Source of the DNA: Pseudaminobacter soli (ex Li et al. 2025)
GTDB taxonomy: Bacteria; Pseudomonadota; Alphaproteobacteria; Rhizobiales; Rhizobiaceae
Length of the DNA: 64,000 nucleotides
NCBI RefSeq assembly: GCF_003012705.1
Contig: NZ_PXYL01000012.1
Location: 62,001-126,000, forward strand
Reading direction: 5' to 3'
Part shown: one piece after another, positions 9,254-17,272 of the stretch
How the letters are laid out: the number at the start of each line of letters is the position of its first letter
Numbering within the stretch: position 1 is the first letter of the stretch
The notes under the pieces: generated by a model
What the model was told of the DNA's origin: nothing
Seen by the model: only the letters and a program-made list of their open reading frames with translations
Databases searched by the model: none
Position numbers and translations under genes: made by a program

Positions 9254-9415
9254 CGCTGCCCCCCTCTGCCCTTCCGGGCATCTCCCCCACAAGGGGGGAG
9301 ATCGGCCTTCATCAAAGCTTTCGCCACTCTTGAACGTTGCGGAGAAAGTGCCGACGCCGCAACCGCTAATCTCCCCACTTGTGGGGGAGATGGCCGGCAG
9401 GCCAGAGGGGGGCGC
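9254..9415. repeat. Intergenic inverted-repeat (MITE-like) element inside the yej operon
   Basis: Two arms of about 50 bp face each other. The left arm (9254-9303) reads GCCCCCCTCTGCCCTTCCGG followed by CATCTCCCCCACAAGG. The right arm (9364-9415), read on the minus strand, gives GCGCCCCCCTCTGGCCTGCC then GGCCATCTCCCCCACAAG. Similar sequences are scattered through Mesorhizobium-type genomes. The roughly 60 bp between the arms holds no gene. An 82-codon frame crossing this element is not regarded as real. Confidence 0.8.
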
Positions 9416-9456
9416 GAAAGAGCACGGCCTGCCCTGTCATTAATGAGGCTTGTCTG

Positions 9457-10557
9457 ATGGGCGCCTATATCCTGCGCCGCATTCTCCTGATGATCCCGAC
9501 CCTGTTCGGCGTCATGGCGATTTCCTTTGCCGTCGTGCAGTTCGCGCCGGGCGGACCGGTAGAGCAGGTCATCTCCAAGCTGACCGGCCAGGGCGGCGAC
9601 TCGACCGAGCGCATTTCCGGCGGCGGTGGCGAAGGCGGCATGACCAATTTCGATGCGGCCGCCATCTCGTCTTCGAAATACCGCGGGGCGCAGGGGCTCG
9701 ACCCCGAGTTCATCGCCAAGCTCGAAAAGCAGTTCGGCTTCGACAAGCCGCCGCTCGAGCGCTTCTTCATGATGCTTTGGAACTATGCCCGCTTCGACTT
9801 CGGCAAGAGCTACTTCCGCGACATCAGCGTGCTCGACCTGATCCTCGAGAAGATGCCGGTGTCGATCTCGATCGGCCTGTGGGTAACGCTGCTGTCCTAC
9901 CTGATCTCGATTCCGCTCGGCATCCGCAAGGCTGTGAAGGACGGTTCCTCCTTCGACACCTGGACAAGTGCTGTCGTCATCATCGGCTACGCCATCCCCG
10001 GCTTCCTGTTTGCCATCCTCTTGATGGTGCTGTTTGCCGGCGGCTCGTTCTTCGACTGGTTCCCGCTGCGCGGCCTCACCTCCGACAATTGGCATGAGTT
10101 GTCGTGGCCGGCCCGCATCCTCGACTATTTCTGGCACATCACGCTGCCGCTGGCGGCGCTGGTGCTGTCGGCCTTCGCCACCACCACGCTTTTGACCAAG
10201 AACTCCTTCCTGGACGAGATCCGCAAGCAATATGTGGTCACCGCCCGCGCCAAGGGCCTGTCGGAGCGGCGAGTGCTCTACGGCCATGTCTTCCGCAACG
10301 CGATGCTGATCGTGATTGCCGGCTTCCCCGGCGCCTTCATTTCGGCCTTCTTCACCGGCTCGCTGCTGATCGAGAACATCTTCTCGCTCGATGGGCTGGG
10401 GCTGCTCGGCTACAAATCCATCCTCGACCGCGACTATCCGGTGGTGTTCGCCAATCTCTACATCTTCTCGCTGATCGGCCTGTTCGTCAGCCTGCTCTCC
10501 GACCTCATGTACACATGGGTCGATCCCCGCATCGACTTCGAGCGGAGGGACGTGTGA
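9457..10557 (+). CDS. yejB: Peptide ABC transporter permease YejB
   Basis: The 366-residue inner-membrane protein starts with [20 protein letters not shown], the conserved first helix of DppB/YejB permeases. It carries the permease motif [19 protein letters not shown] (EAA-loop equivalent) near residue 260, with about six membrane segments. The insertion [18 protein letters not shown] in the first periplasmic loop is typical of YejB. Start at 9457 because the family N-terminus is exact there. Its stop TGA overlaps the yejE ATG by one base. Confidence 0.94.
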   Translation: MGAYILRRILLMIPTLFGVMAISFAVVQFAPGGPVEQVISKLTGQGGDSTERISGGGGEGGMTNFDAAAISSSKYRGAQGLDPEFIAKLEKQFGFDKPPLERFFMMLWNYARFDFGKSYFRDISVLDLILEKMPVSISIGLWVTLLSYLISIPLGIRKAVKDGSSFDTWTSAVVIIGYAIPGFLFAILLMVLFAGGSFFDWFPLRGLTSDNWHELSWPARILDYFWHITLPLAALVLSAFATTTLLTKNSFLDEIRKQYVVTARAKGLSERRVLYGHVFRNAMLIVIAGFPGAFISAFFTGSLLIENIFSLDGLGLLGYKSILDRDYPVVFANLYIFSLIGLFVSLLSDLMYTWVDPRIDFERRDV

Positions 10558-11690
10558 TGGCAACCGTCGAAGCAGTCACCCGCCAAGCGCCCCGCCCCCG
10601 GCTGTCGCCGCTCAATCAGCGGCGTTGGGCCAGCTTCAAGGCCAACCGTCGTGGCTACTGGTCGCTCTGGATCTTTTTGGTCCTGTTCGTGCTGTCGCTA
10701 GGGGCCGAGTTCATCGCCAACGACCGGCCGCTGATCGCCTCCTACAAGGGCGAGATCCTGCTTCCGGTTCTGATCGACTATCCGGAAGAGAAATTCGGCG
10801 GCTTCTATGCCGTCACCGACTACCGCGACCCGGTGATCAGCGACGAGATCAAGGCCCATGGCTGGCTGATCTGGCCGCCGATCCGCTACAGCTATCGCAC
10901 CGTCAACAACGAGATTCCCGAGGCAGCACCCGCAAAGCCCTCCTGGCTCTATTCCAAGGAGGTGCGCTGCCAGCGCTATCCGCAGGGCGTCAACGACCCC
11001 GGCTGCACCGTCGGTAACTGGAACTGGCTCGGCACAGACGACCAGGCCCGCGACGTGCTGGCGCGCGTCATCTACGGCTTCCGCATCTCGGTGCTGTTCG
11101 GCCTGATCCTCACCGCGGGCTCAGCGCTGGTCGGCGTCAGCGCCGGCGCCGTCCAGGGCTATTTCGGCGGCTGGACCGACCTTCTCTTCCAGCGCTTCAT
11201 CGAGATCTGGTCGGCGATTCCCGTGCTCTATCTGCTGCTGATCATCTCGGCCATTCTGCCGCCGGGCTTCTTCATCCTGCTCGGCATCATGCTCCTGTTC
11301 TCCTGGGTGGCCTTCGTCGGCGTGGTCCGCGCCGAGTTTTTGCGCGCACGCAACTTCGAGTATGTGAATGCGGCCCGCGCGCTCGGCGTGCCCAACCGCA
11401 CCATCATGCTGCGCCACCTGTTGCCCAACGCCATGGTGGCGACGCTGACCTTCCTGCCCTTCATCCTGAACGGCTCGATCTCGACGCTGACCTCGCTCGA
11501 CTTCCTGGGCTTCGGCCTGCCGCCCGGCTCGCCCTCGCTCGGCGAACTCCTGAAGCAAGGCCAGCGCAACCTGAACGCCCCCTGGCTCGGCTTCTCCGGC
11601 TTCCTGGTGATCTCGATCATGCTGTCGCTGCTGATCTTCATCGGCGAGGCCACCCGCGACGCCTTCGACCCGAGGAAGACGTTCCGATGA
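10557..11690 (+). CDS. yejE: Peptide ABC transporter permease YejE
   Basis: The 377-residue protein is the second permease, with a cytoplasmic N-terminus (LNQRRWASFKANRRGYWSLW) before the first helix. It has the long YejE periplasmic loop containing NWNWLGTDDQARDVLARVIY. The coupling loop YVNAARALGVPNRTIMLRHL meets the ATPase. The C-terminus ends in ATRDAFDPRKTF, as in the DppC/YejE family. The sequence at the stop is ATGA, the usual coupling arrangement for a following gene. Here, however, a vapBC pair follows instead of yejF. Confidence 0.94.
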   Translation: MATVEAVTRQAPRPRLSPLNQRRWASFKANRRGYWSLWIFLVLFVLSLGAEFIANDRPLIASYKGEILLPVLIDYPEEKFGGFYAVTDYRDPVISDEIKAHGWLIWPPIRYSYRTVNNEIPEAAPAKPSWLYSKEVRCQRYPQGVNDPGCTVGNWNWLGTDDQARDVLARVIYGFRISVLFGLILTAGSALVGVSAGAVQGYFGGWTDLLFQRFIEIWSAIPVLYLLLIISAILPPGFFILLGIMLLFSWVAFVGVVRAEFLRARNFEYVNAARALGVPNRTIMLRHLLPNAMVATLTFLPFILNGSISTLTSLDFLGFGLPPGSPSLGELLKQGQRNLNAPWLGFSGFLVISIMLSLLIFIGEATRDAFDPRKTFR

Positions 11691-11700
11691 ACGGCCTAGG

Positions 11701-11729
11701 ATGGTATAATTCTGTCGGATTTCTACCAT
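11701..11729 (+). promoter_or_regulatory. Promoter with extended -10 and candidate operator of vapBC
   Basis: TGGTATAAT at 11702-11710 is a perfect extended -10 element, unusual in this GC-rich sequence. It would start a transcript near 11717, inside what would otherwise be the yej operon. It lies within an inverted repeat, ATGGTA at 11701-11706 and TACCAT at 11724-11729, the kind of site through which VapB-VapC complexes usually autorepress. No good -35 is visible, as expected for an extended -10 promoter. The regulatory role is inferred. Confidence 0.6.
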
Positions 11730-11739
11730 GGAGACCGGC

Positions 11740-11988
11740 ATGGGCATGAACATCAAGAACGAGCGGGTCGAGAGGCTGGCACGGGACCTCGCCCGGGAAA
11801 CCGGCGAGACCCTGACCACGGCCATCGAGCGCGCGCTGGAAGACAGGCTGGAGAGGCTCGCACGCCACAAGGAACGCGAGTGGCGATATCAGCGGATCAG
11901 GGAGATCGTCTCGAGCCTTCCACCGACACCGCCCGGCATGACGAGCGATCATTCCGATCTCTATGACGACGATGGGCTTCCGGCATGA
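11740..11988 (+). CDS. vapB: VapB-type antitoxin
   Basis: The 82-residue protein reads MGMNIKNERVERLARDLARE, followed by TGETLTTAIERALEDRLERL. This matches the PSK/VapB ribbon-helix-helix antitoxins that bind DNA and neutralise a PIN toxin through the C-terminus. An ATG at 11728 would give 86 residues. I prefer 11740 because GGAG at 11730-11733 is spaced 6 bases before it; 11746 is also possible. The stop codon overlaps the vapC start by four bases (ATGA). The pair is inserted between yejE and yejF. Confidence 0.85.
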   Translation: MGMNIKNERVERLARDLARETGETLTTAIERALEDRLERLARHKEREWRYQRIREIVSSLPPTPPGMTSDHSDLYDDDGLPA

Positions 11989-12374
11989 TTGTCGACGCTT
12001 CCGCCCTGCTGGCCATTGTCCTCGGAGAAGAGGACGGCGACTCATATAGCCGCGCGATCGCCGATGAGCTCGACGATATCTTCATCTCGCCGATCAATTT
12101 CGTGGAGGCCGCGATAAAGGCGGACAAGAAAGGCCCCGAGACCGGCGAGGCGCTTGACGAAATCATGAGGGTAGGAGCGATAAAACTCGCGCAGATCACA
12201 CGCACCCAGGCCCAGATTGCCCGCGAAGCCTATCGCAAATTCGGCAAGGGCAATCATGAAGCGCGCCTAAACCTCGGAGACTGCTTCGCCTACGCGCTTG
12301 CCAAGGCGCGAAGCGAAAAGCTCCTCTTCAAAGGCGACGACTTCCGCAGGACCGATATCGAGGCTGCCCTTTGA
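11985..12374 (+). CDS. vapC: VapC-type PIN-domain ribonuclease toxin
   Basis: The 129-residue protein is a complete PIN domain. MIVDASALLAIVLGEE gives the first acidic residue (D4), NFVEAAIKA the second (E41), LGDCFAYALAKA the third (D99), and FKGDDF the last (D118/D119). These residues bind Mg2+ or Mn2+ for RNA cleavage; VapC toxins commonly cut tRNA. Translation is coupled to vapB by the ATGA overlap. Its own TGA stop overlaps the TTG start of yejF. No residue is missing, so the toxin appears intact. Confidence 0.92.
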   Translation: MIVDASALLAIVLGEEDGDSYSRAIADELDDIFISPINFVEAAIKADKKGPETGEALDEIMRVGAIKLAQITRTQAQIAREAYRKFGKGNHEARLNLGDCFAYALAKARSEKLLFKGDDFRRTDIEAAL

Positions 12375-13996
12375 GTACGCTGCTTTCCGTTCGCGATCTC
12401 TCGGTTGCCTTCTCCAACGGCGGCAGGACGCAGGCGTCCGTCGATCGCATCTCCTTCGACATCGGCCGGGGCGAGACGGTGGCGCTCGTCGGCGAGTCGG
12501 GCTCGGGCAAGTCGGTGTCGGCCCTGTCGGTGCTGAAACTCCTGCCCTACCCGGCGGCTAGCCACCCGTCGGGCGAAATCCAGTTCCACGGCAAAAACCT
12601 GCTCGCGCTGAGCGAAAAGGAACTGCGCCAGGTGCGCGGCGGCAAGATCTCCATGATCTTCCAGGAGCCGATGACCTCGCTCAACCCGCTGCACACGATC
12701 TCGCAGCAGATCGTCGAGATGCTGCGCCTGCACCAACCGATCAGCCTGAAGGAAGCGCAGGCACGTACGCTGCAGCTGCTCACCGATGTCGGCATCCGCG
12801 AGCCGGAAAAGCGGCTCGACGCCTATCCGCACCAGCTTTCCGGCGGCCAGCGCCAGCGCGTGATGATCGCCATGGCGATCGCCAACAAGCCCGAACTGCT
12901 CATCGCCGACGAGCCGACGACCGCGCTCGACGTCACCGTGCAGGCGCAGATTCTCCAGCTGCTGGACGAGCTCAAGCAGCGCAGCGGCATGTCGATGCTG
13001 TTCATCACCCACGATCTCGGCATCGTGCGGCGCATCGCCGACCGCGTCTGCGTCATGACCAAGGGCAAGATCGTCGAGGCCGGCCCGACCGAGGCGATAT
13101 TCTCAAACCCGCAGCACGAATACACCCGCCACCTGCTCGCCGCCGAGCCCAAGGGCAAGCCGCCGGTAGCCAATGAGGGCGCCAAGGCCGTGATGTCCGG
13201 CAAGGACGTCAAGGTGTGGTTCCCCATCAAGCAGGGCTTCTTCCGCAAGGTTGTCGACCACGTGAAGGCCGTCGACGGCATCGACCTCACCGTGCGCGCC
13301 GGCCAGACGCTCGGCGTGGTGGGCGAATCGGGCTCGGGCAAGACCACGCTTGGCCTTGCGCTCGCGCGCATGATCTCCTCCACCGGCCAGATCCAGTTCG
13401 ACGGTCGCGACATCAACAAGCTGACCTTCAACGAGATGCGGCCGCTGCGCAGCGACCTGCAGATCGTGTTCCAGGATCCGTTCGGTTCCCTTAGCCCCCG
13501 CATGTCGGTGGCCGAGATCATCGAGGAAGGGCTGAAGATCCACGAGCCAAAGCTCTCGGAGGTCGAGCGCGACACCCAGGTGGTCGAGGTGCTGAACGAG
13601 GTGGGGCTCGATCCGTCGACACGCTTCCGCTACCCGCACGAATTCTCCGGCGGCCAGCGCCAGCGCGTCGCGATCGCCCGCGCCATGGTGCTGAAACCTC
13701 GCTTCGTCATGCTCGACGAGCCCACATCGGCGCTCGACATGAGCGTGCAGGCGCAGGTCGTCGACCTGCTGCGCGGGCTACAGGCCAAGCACGACCTCGC
13801 CTATCTTTTCATCAGCCACGATCTCAAGGTGGTGCGGGCGCTGGCCAATGACGTCATCGTCATGCGCAACGGCAGGATCGTCGAGGCAGGTCCCTCGCGG
13901 CAGATTTTCGAAAGGCCGCAGACCGACTATACGCGTGCATTGATATCAGCCGCGTTCAGGATCGAAACGGCGCCGGCCGGAGTCGTGAGCGAGTAA
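12371..13996 (+). CDS. yejF: Peptide ABC transporter ATP-binding protein YejF (two ABC domains)
   Basis: The 541-residue protein has two ABC ATPase cassettes. Walker A motifs GESGSGKS (about 41-48) and GESGSGKT (about 318-325) are visible. The signature LSGGQRQRV and FSGGQRQRV motifs and two Walker B sites ([12 protein letters not shown] and [11 protein letters not shown]) follow. It powers the YejB/YejE channel. The start is a TTG that overlaps the vapC stop (TTGA), an unusual start that probably results from the vapBC insertion at the yejE-yejF junction. No ATG with a ribosome-binding site is found nearby. Confidence 0.93.
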   Translation: MSTLLSVRDLSVAFSNGGRTQASVDRISFDIGRGETVALVGESGSGKSVSALSVLKLLPYPAASHPSGEIQFHGKNLLALSEKELRQVRGGKISMIFQEPMTSLNPLHTISQQIVEMLRLHQPISLKEAQARTLQLLTDVGIREPEKRLDAYPHQLSGGQRQRVMIAMAIANKPELLIADEPTTALDVTVQAQILQLLDELKQRSGMSMLFITHDLGIVRRIADRVCVMTKGKIVEAGPTEAIFSNPQHEYTRHLLAAEPKGKPPVANEGAKAVMSGKDVKVWFPIKQGFFRKVVDHVKAVDGIDLTVRAGQTLGVVGESGSGKTTLGLALARMISSTGQIQFDGRDINKLTFNEMRPLRSDLQIVFQDPFGSLSPRMSVAEIIEEGLKIHEPKLSEVERDTQVVEVLNEVGLDPSTRFRYPHEFSGGQRQRVAIARAMVLKPRFVMLDEPTSALDMSVQAQVVDLLRGLQAKHDLAYLFISHDLKVVRALANDVIVMRNGRIVEAGPSRQIFERPQTDYTRALISAAFRIETAPAGVVSE

Positions 13997-14031
13997 AAAG
14001 CAGAACATTGGGAATGAAGAGGGACGTTCAC

Positions 14032-14973
14032 ATGGACAAGGGCCGTATCTTGCTGTCGGTCACCGGGTTCAACCCGCAGCACTGGTACGAGCTGCTCTCG
14101 GAGCAGCGCGAAGTCGTTTTGAAGCCGGACAGTGCGACCGACCCCACGATCACCTATGCCGTGGTCTGGAAGCAGCCGCCGAACATCCTCGCCAAGCTGC
14201 CCAACCTGCGCGCCATCTTCTCGATCGGCGCCGGCGTCGACCATCTCTTCAACGATCCGGGCCTGCCGGATGTGCCAATCGTGCGCGTGGTGGCCGAAAA
14301 CCTCACCCGCCACATGACCGAATATGTCGTCTGGCGCGTGCTCGACCATCACCGCCAGGGCGCGCTCTACCGCGCCCAGCAGCAGAACAAGCTCTGGCAG
14401 GAGCCGTCGCAGCGGCCCGCCGAGGACATTGCCGTCGGCATCATGGGCCTCGGCCAGCTCGGTCGGGCCGCCGCCGAAGCGCTGCTAGGGCTCGGCTTCC
14501 GGGTCAATGGCTGGGGCCGCACCGACCGGCCGATGGAAGGCGTGACGACCTATCATGGCGACGAAGGGCTCGTTCCCTTCCTCAACGCCACCGATATTCT
14601 GGTGGTGCTGCTGCCGCATACGCCCGCAACCGAAGGCATCATCAACTACGACCTCCTGCGCCATCTGCGGCGCCGCAACGGGCTCGACGGCGCGGTGCTG
14701 ATCAACGCCGGCCGCGGCAAGCTGCAGAAGGACGCCGACATCCTGCGCGCGCTTGACGACGGCACGCTGAAGGAGGCGAGCCTCGACGTGTTCGAGGTCG
14801 AGCCGCTGCCCAAGACGAGCCCGATGTGGTCGCATCCGAAGGTGTTCGTGACCCCGCATGCGGCCGCCAGCTCCGACCCCGAGCACCTCGCTCCGCCGAT
14901 GCTCAAGCAGATGGACGCCTTCGAACGCGGCGAGAAGCTGGAATACGTCGTCAACCGCGCAGCCGGTTACTGA
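14032..14973 (+). CDS. ghrA: Glyoxylate/hydroxypyruvate reductase A (D-2-hydroxyacid dehydrogenase)
   Basis: The 313-residue enzyme reduces glyoxylate or hydroxypyruvate with NADPH. The Rossmann motif GIMGLGQLGRAAAE (about residues 134-147), the catalytic Arg in INAGRGK, Glu in FEVEPLP and His in TPHAAA are all present. The N-terminus ILLSVTGFNPQHWYELL is like GhrA. The ATG at 14032 follows an AGAGGGA ribosome-binding site; an ATG 18 bases earlier is less well placed. It follows yejF by 35 bp and may be read from the same transcript. Confidence 0.9.
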   Translation: MDKGRILLSVTGFNPQHWYELLSEQREVVLKPDSATDPTITYAVVWKQPPNILAKLPNLRAIFSIGAGVDHLFNDPGLPDVPIVRVVAENLTRHMTEYVVWRVLDHHRQGALYRAQQQNKLWQEPSQRPAEDIAVGIMGLGQLGRAAAEALLGLGFRVNGWGRTDRPMEGVTTYHGDEGLVPFLNATDILVVLLPHTPATEGIINYDLLRHLRRRNGLDGAVLINAGRGKLQKDADILRALDDGTLKEASLDVFEVEPLPKTSPMWSHPKVFVTPHAAASSDPEHLAPPMLKQMDAFERGEKLEYVVNRAAGY

Positions 14974-15066
14974 GGCAGCATCCCGTTACAGCACTTTGGT
15001 CCCTCGCTCCCGCCTTGCGGGTGGCGGGGGATTTGCGCAACGCGGCCAGTATCTAGTGCCTTTTCA

Positions 15067-16008
15067 ATGCCGAAATTTGCTTCGCCACCGCCTGCCTATT
15101 CGGCAGATTCTCTCGTTCGCATGGAGCTGTTCACGAAAGGTGTCGCCTCTGGCGCGCGGGAGCTTCTGGACACGCATCTCGCCTTGCCGCAGGAGGTTCA
15201 CTACGTCGCGGACCTGCAACGATGGATCCTGAGCCAAGTGACAATCGCCCTGCACTTCGAGCATCGGCTCGATCCGGCTTGCCCGCCTATCTCACCCAGC
15301 AACTTGCTCCGCGCAATCAAGGACACGAAGGTCGCAAGCCGCAATACGGTCCATACCTTCCTGATGGAAATGAAGCGCTACCGGTTCATCACTCCCTTGG
15401 CGAGCGAAGACCTACGCCTGCAGGCTGCTCAAGCCACAGAGATGAGCGAACTGCTTATCCGGCGCTATTTCGACATTCACCTGCGGGCTCTCGACACAAT
15501 CGACAACGGCCAGCGCTACGCGTTGTCCTGTCGGCATCCGGATATCCTGCAGTGGGCACAACCCCGCTTCGCACGTCTTCTTCTGGCATTGCGAGACTGG
15601 TATCGACCTCCGCAAACCATTGCCAAATTCGATCGCTCTGCCTCCGGCAGCAGCATCCTGCACGAACTGGTCATCGGCGTACCGCCGCTATCCGCGGAGA
15701 TGACGTCACCCATCTGGATCGGAAAGGTATCGCCGAACGCGTTCTCGCAGAAATACCGCATATCCAGAACACATGCGGCGCGCCTGTTCGGGATAGCGCG
15801 GGAAGCCGGCCTCATCGGCTGGGCCAACCGCAGCAACAGGGGCGAATGCTGGATCTCGCCCCAACTCGTTCGAGACTATCGTTACTGGCAGGCGGTCAAA
15901 CTCGCGGCGGTTTCACAGGCCTTCCACGAGGCTTGCATCGCGATGAACGACGCCAGAGTTGGCAACCCGAAGCAAACCGAGCCAGGGGTTGCGGTGGGGA
16001 GCGGTTGA
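15067..16008 (+). CDS. Uncharacterised protein with two predicted winged-helix regions
   Basis: I do not recognise this 313-residue protein. Two segments look like winged helices: residues about 78-118 (SNLLRAIKDTKVASRNTVHT and then FLMEMKRYRFITPL), and about 228-270 (NAFSQKYRISRTHAARLFGI and then AREAGLIGWANRSNRGECWI). The middle (about 120-200) is helical and Arg-rich. There is no signal peptide or membrane segment. No Shine-Dalgarno is visible before the ATG, and the gene stands alone in a repeat-rich stretch. A DNA-binding role is plausible from the helix-turn-helix pattern but is inference only. Confidence 0.7.
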   Translation: MPKFASPPPAYSADSLVRMELFTKGVASGARELLDTHLALPQEVHYVADLQRWILSQVTIALHFEHRLDPACPPISPSNLLRAIKDTKVASRNTVHTFLMEMKRYRFITPLASEDLRLQAAQATEMSELLIRRYFDIHLRALDTIDNGQRYALSCRHPDILQWAQPRFARLLLALRDWYRPPQTIAKFDRSASGSSILHELVIGVPPLSAEMTSPIWIGKVSPNAFSQKYRISRTHAARLFGIAREAGLIGWANRSNRGECWISPQLVRDYRYWQAVKLAAVSQAFHEACIAMNDARVGNPKQTEPGVAVGSG

Positions 16009-16027
16009 GCAGCCCCCCGCCCCAAGA

Positions 16028-16363
16028 TCATTCGTGGATCGTATAGGATCCCAGTTCGCAGAGATTCTGCGTGTCCGTGGTGGTATCCAGACTGGAACCT
16101 TCCTCGAACTCGAACTTCATGTCATAGCTGCAGACGGACCGACCATCGGCGATGGTGATCTCGATGCTCTCACCGGGGTTGAGCACGTCCCGGCCGAACA
16201 CATCGTCTTCCCACTCGTTGACACCAACGGGAGAAGTGTAGAATCGCGTGAGAACGGACGAAGTACCGTTCTTGAGCGAAAACACCAAGTCCTCGGCCTT
16301 CGCTGGCACGGACGCGGCCAACACGATCGCCGACGCCGCAAGGGCGAAGCGGAATTTCTTCAT
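16028..16363 (-). CDS. Small secreted protein of unknown function
   Basis: The 111-residue protein starts with a clear Sec signal peptide (MKKFRFALAASAIVLAASVP, cleavage after AKA at about residue 23). The mature part is a compact acidic domain (LKNGTSSVLTRFYTSPVGVN, then NPGESIEITIADGRSVC, ending NLCELGSYTIHE). The two cysteines, at about 80 and 102, could form one disulfide. It resembles small conserved periplasmic proteins of unknown function that I have seen in other bacteria, but I cannot name a family. It stands alone, convergent with the orphan winged-helix gene. Confidence 0.8.
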   Translation of the reverse strand: MKKFRFALAASAIVLAASVPAKAEDLVFSLKNGTSSVLTRFYTSPVGVNEWEDDVFGRDVLNPGESIEITIADGRSVCSYDMKFEFEEGSSLDTTTDTQNLCELGSYTIHE

Positions 16364-16496
16364 GATTTCATCCTGTTAGAAACTGGCGAGAGCTCTCCGG
16401 AAGACTTCGTACACGAGCGCCATCTTCATTTGAAGATCGCTGCCGTTCCATCTTTGGGACGAATTTTGCTTGGCGCGGGGGGCAGGATCCATCTTC

Positions 16497-16527
16497 GTCA
16501 TCCTCGGGCTTGACGCGAGGATCCATG
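16497..16527. repeat. Dispersed palindromic repeat (GTCATCCTCGGGCTTGAC type)
   Basis: Arms ATCCTCG (16500-16506) and CGAGGAT (16516-16522) surround GGCTTGACG. The full unit, running from GTCATCC to GAGGATCCATG, is like a short palindrome widely scattered between genes in alphaproteobacteria. Confidence 0.65.
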
Positions 16528-16570
16528 CCGGTCGGCCGAAATTGCCGCGGCGGCGCAGACAGAGCCGCCC

Positions 16571-16602
16571 GCAATTCGTCACGTCATTGGAGGACGAATT
16601 GC
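16571..16602. repeat. Perfect 10-bp inverted repeat, 12-bp spacer
   Basis: GCAATTCGTC at 16571-16580 and GACGAATTGC at 16593-16602 form a perfect hairpin without a following T run. It could be a protein-binding site or a remnant end of a mobile element; nothing next to it decides. Confidence 0.5.
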
Positions 16603-16999
16603 AGAGCCGTTTAAAGGTAACCAATTGAAATTATTCGCGCCGAAAGAAAATCGCAACGTCTTTCATCCCCCATCTTTCCGCCTCCCGCATAATGTCCGCA
16701 TCGGCCTCACCGGGAACACGGGTCATGAACCGGATGAGCGTGGAGGGCGACGATGTCCAGGCTGGTGGCGTGACGGTAACGCTGCTGGGTGATGAACCCC
16801 CAAGTCCGGGCCCAGGGTGTGGCTGGCCGCGCGAATACGGAGGCGAACAAACCCAGGCAAGCGCATCGAACGGGCGGTCGAAGGGCCGCAAGATTTACCA
16901 AAACGAGCGTGTCCGACGACCGCCCGTCTTCCTAGGTTCTTTGACAACAGCCAGACGCGAAAGCGGGCGTGGCAATGAATAGGTGTGCTTAGGTGCGTT

Positions 17000-17145
17000 C
17001 TTCGAGGCTCGCCCTCCGGGCGAGCACCTCAGAATGAGCGAGGTTGGCGCCAGAGATAGCCCTCAACTCAGGAGAGGGAGGTGGCGCAGCAGTAGCCCTC
17101 ATGGTGAGGTGCGAGCCCGCAGGGCGAGCCTCGAACCACGAGGGC
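17000..17145. repeat. Intergenic inverted-repeat element (second family)
   Basis: The left arm (17000-17041) reads TTCGAGGCTCGCCCTCCGGG, then CGAGCACCTCAGAATGAG. The right arm (17096-17145), read on the minus strand, gives TTCGAGGCTCGCCCTGCGGG, then CTCGCACCTCACCATGAG. The arms are about 40 bp with few mismatches, around a spacer of about 55 bp. The architecture is like the element at 9254-9415 but the sequence is different. No gene lies within it. Confidence 0.75.
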
Positions 17146-17272
17146 GGGATGAAGGGCGCGGACTTGCCCTCCGCTATGACTCCGGGCGTTCGTCGTTCGA
17201 AAAGCCAAATCGTTGGATTTTCGTGGCCTGCGGCGACCACTCCTCCCCCCTCAAGGGGGAGGGAGAGCAGCG

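Larger units (their letters stand above)
16364..16999. other. Gene-poor intergenic stretch
   Basis: No convincing gene is seen on either strand. Several short frames (for example 16692-16982 plus and 16631-16891 minus) lack a ribosome-binding site and have poor composition. The stretch holds a palindromic repeat at 16497-16527 and a perfect inverted repeat at 16571-16602. The rest could be decayed coding sequence, but no family is recognisable. Confidence 0.55.

Noticed and set aside
9209-9457. Possible small gene between the second YejA and YejB
   Set aside because: It lies across the inverted-repeat element and has no ribosome-binding site; the frame is chance.
16631-16982. Several overlapping short frames on both strands in the gene-poor stretch
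   Set aside because: None has a start signal or recognisable sequence; they may be remnants, but that cannot be supported.
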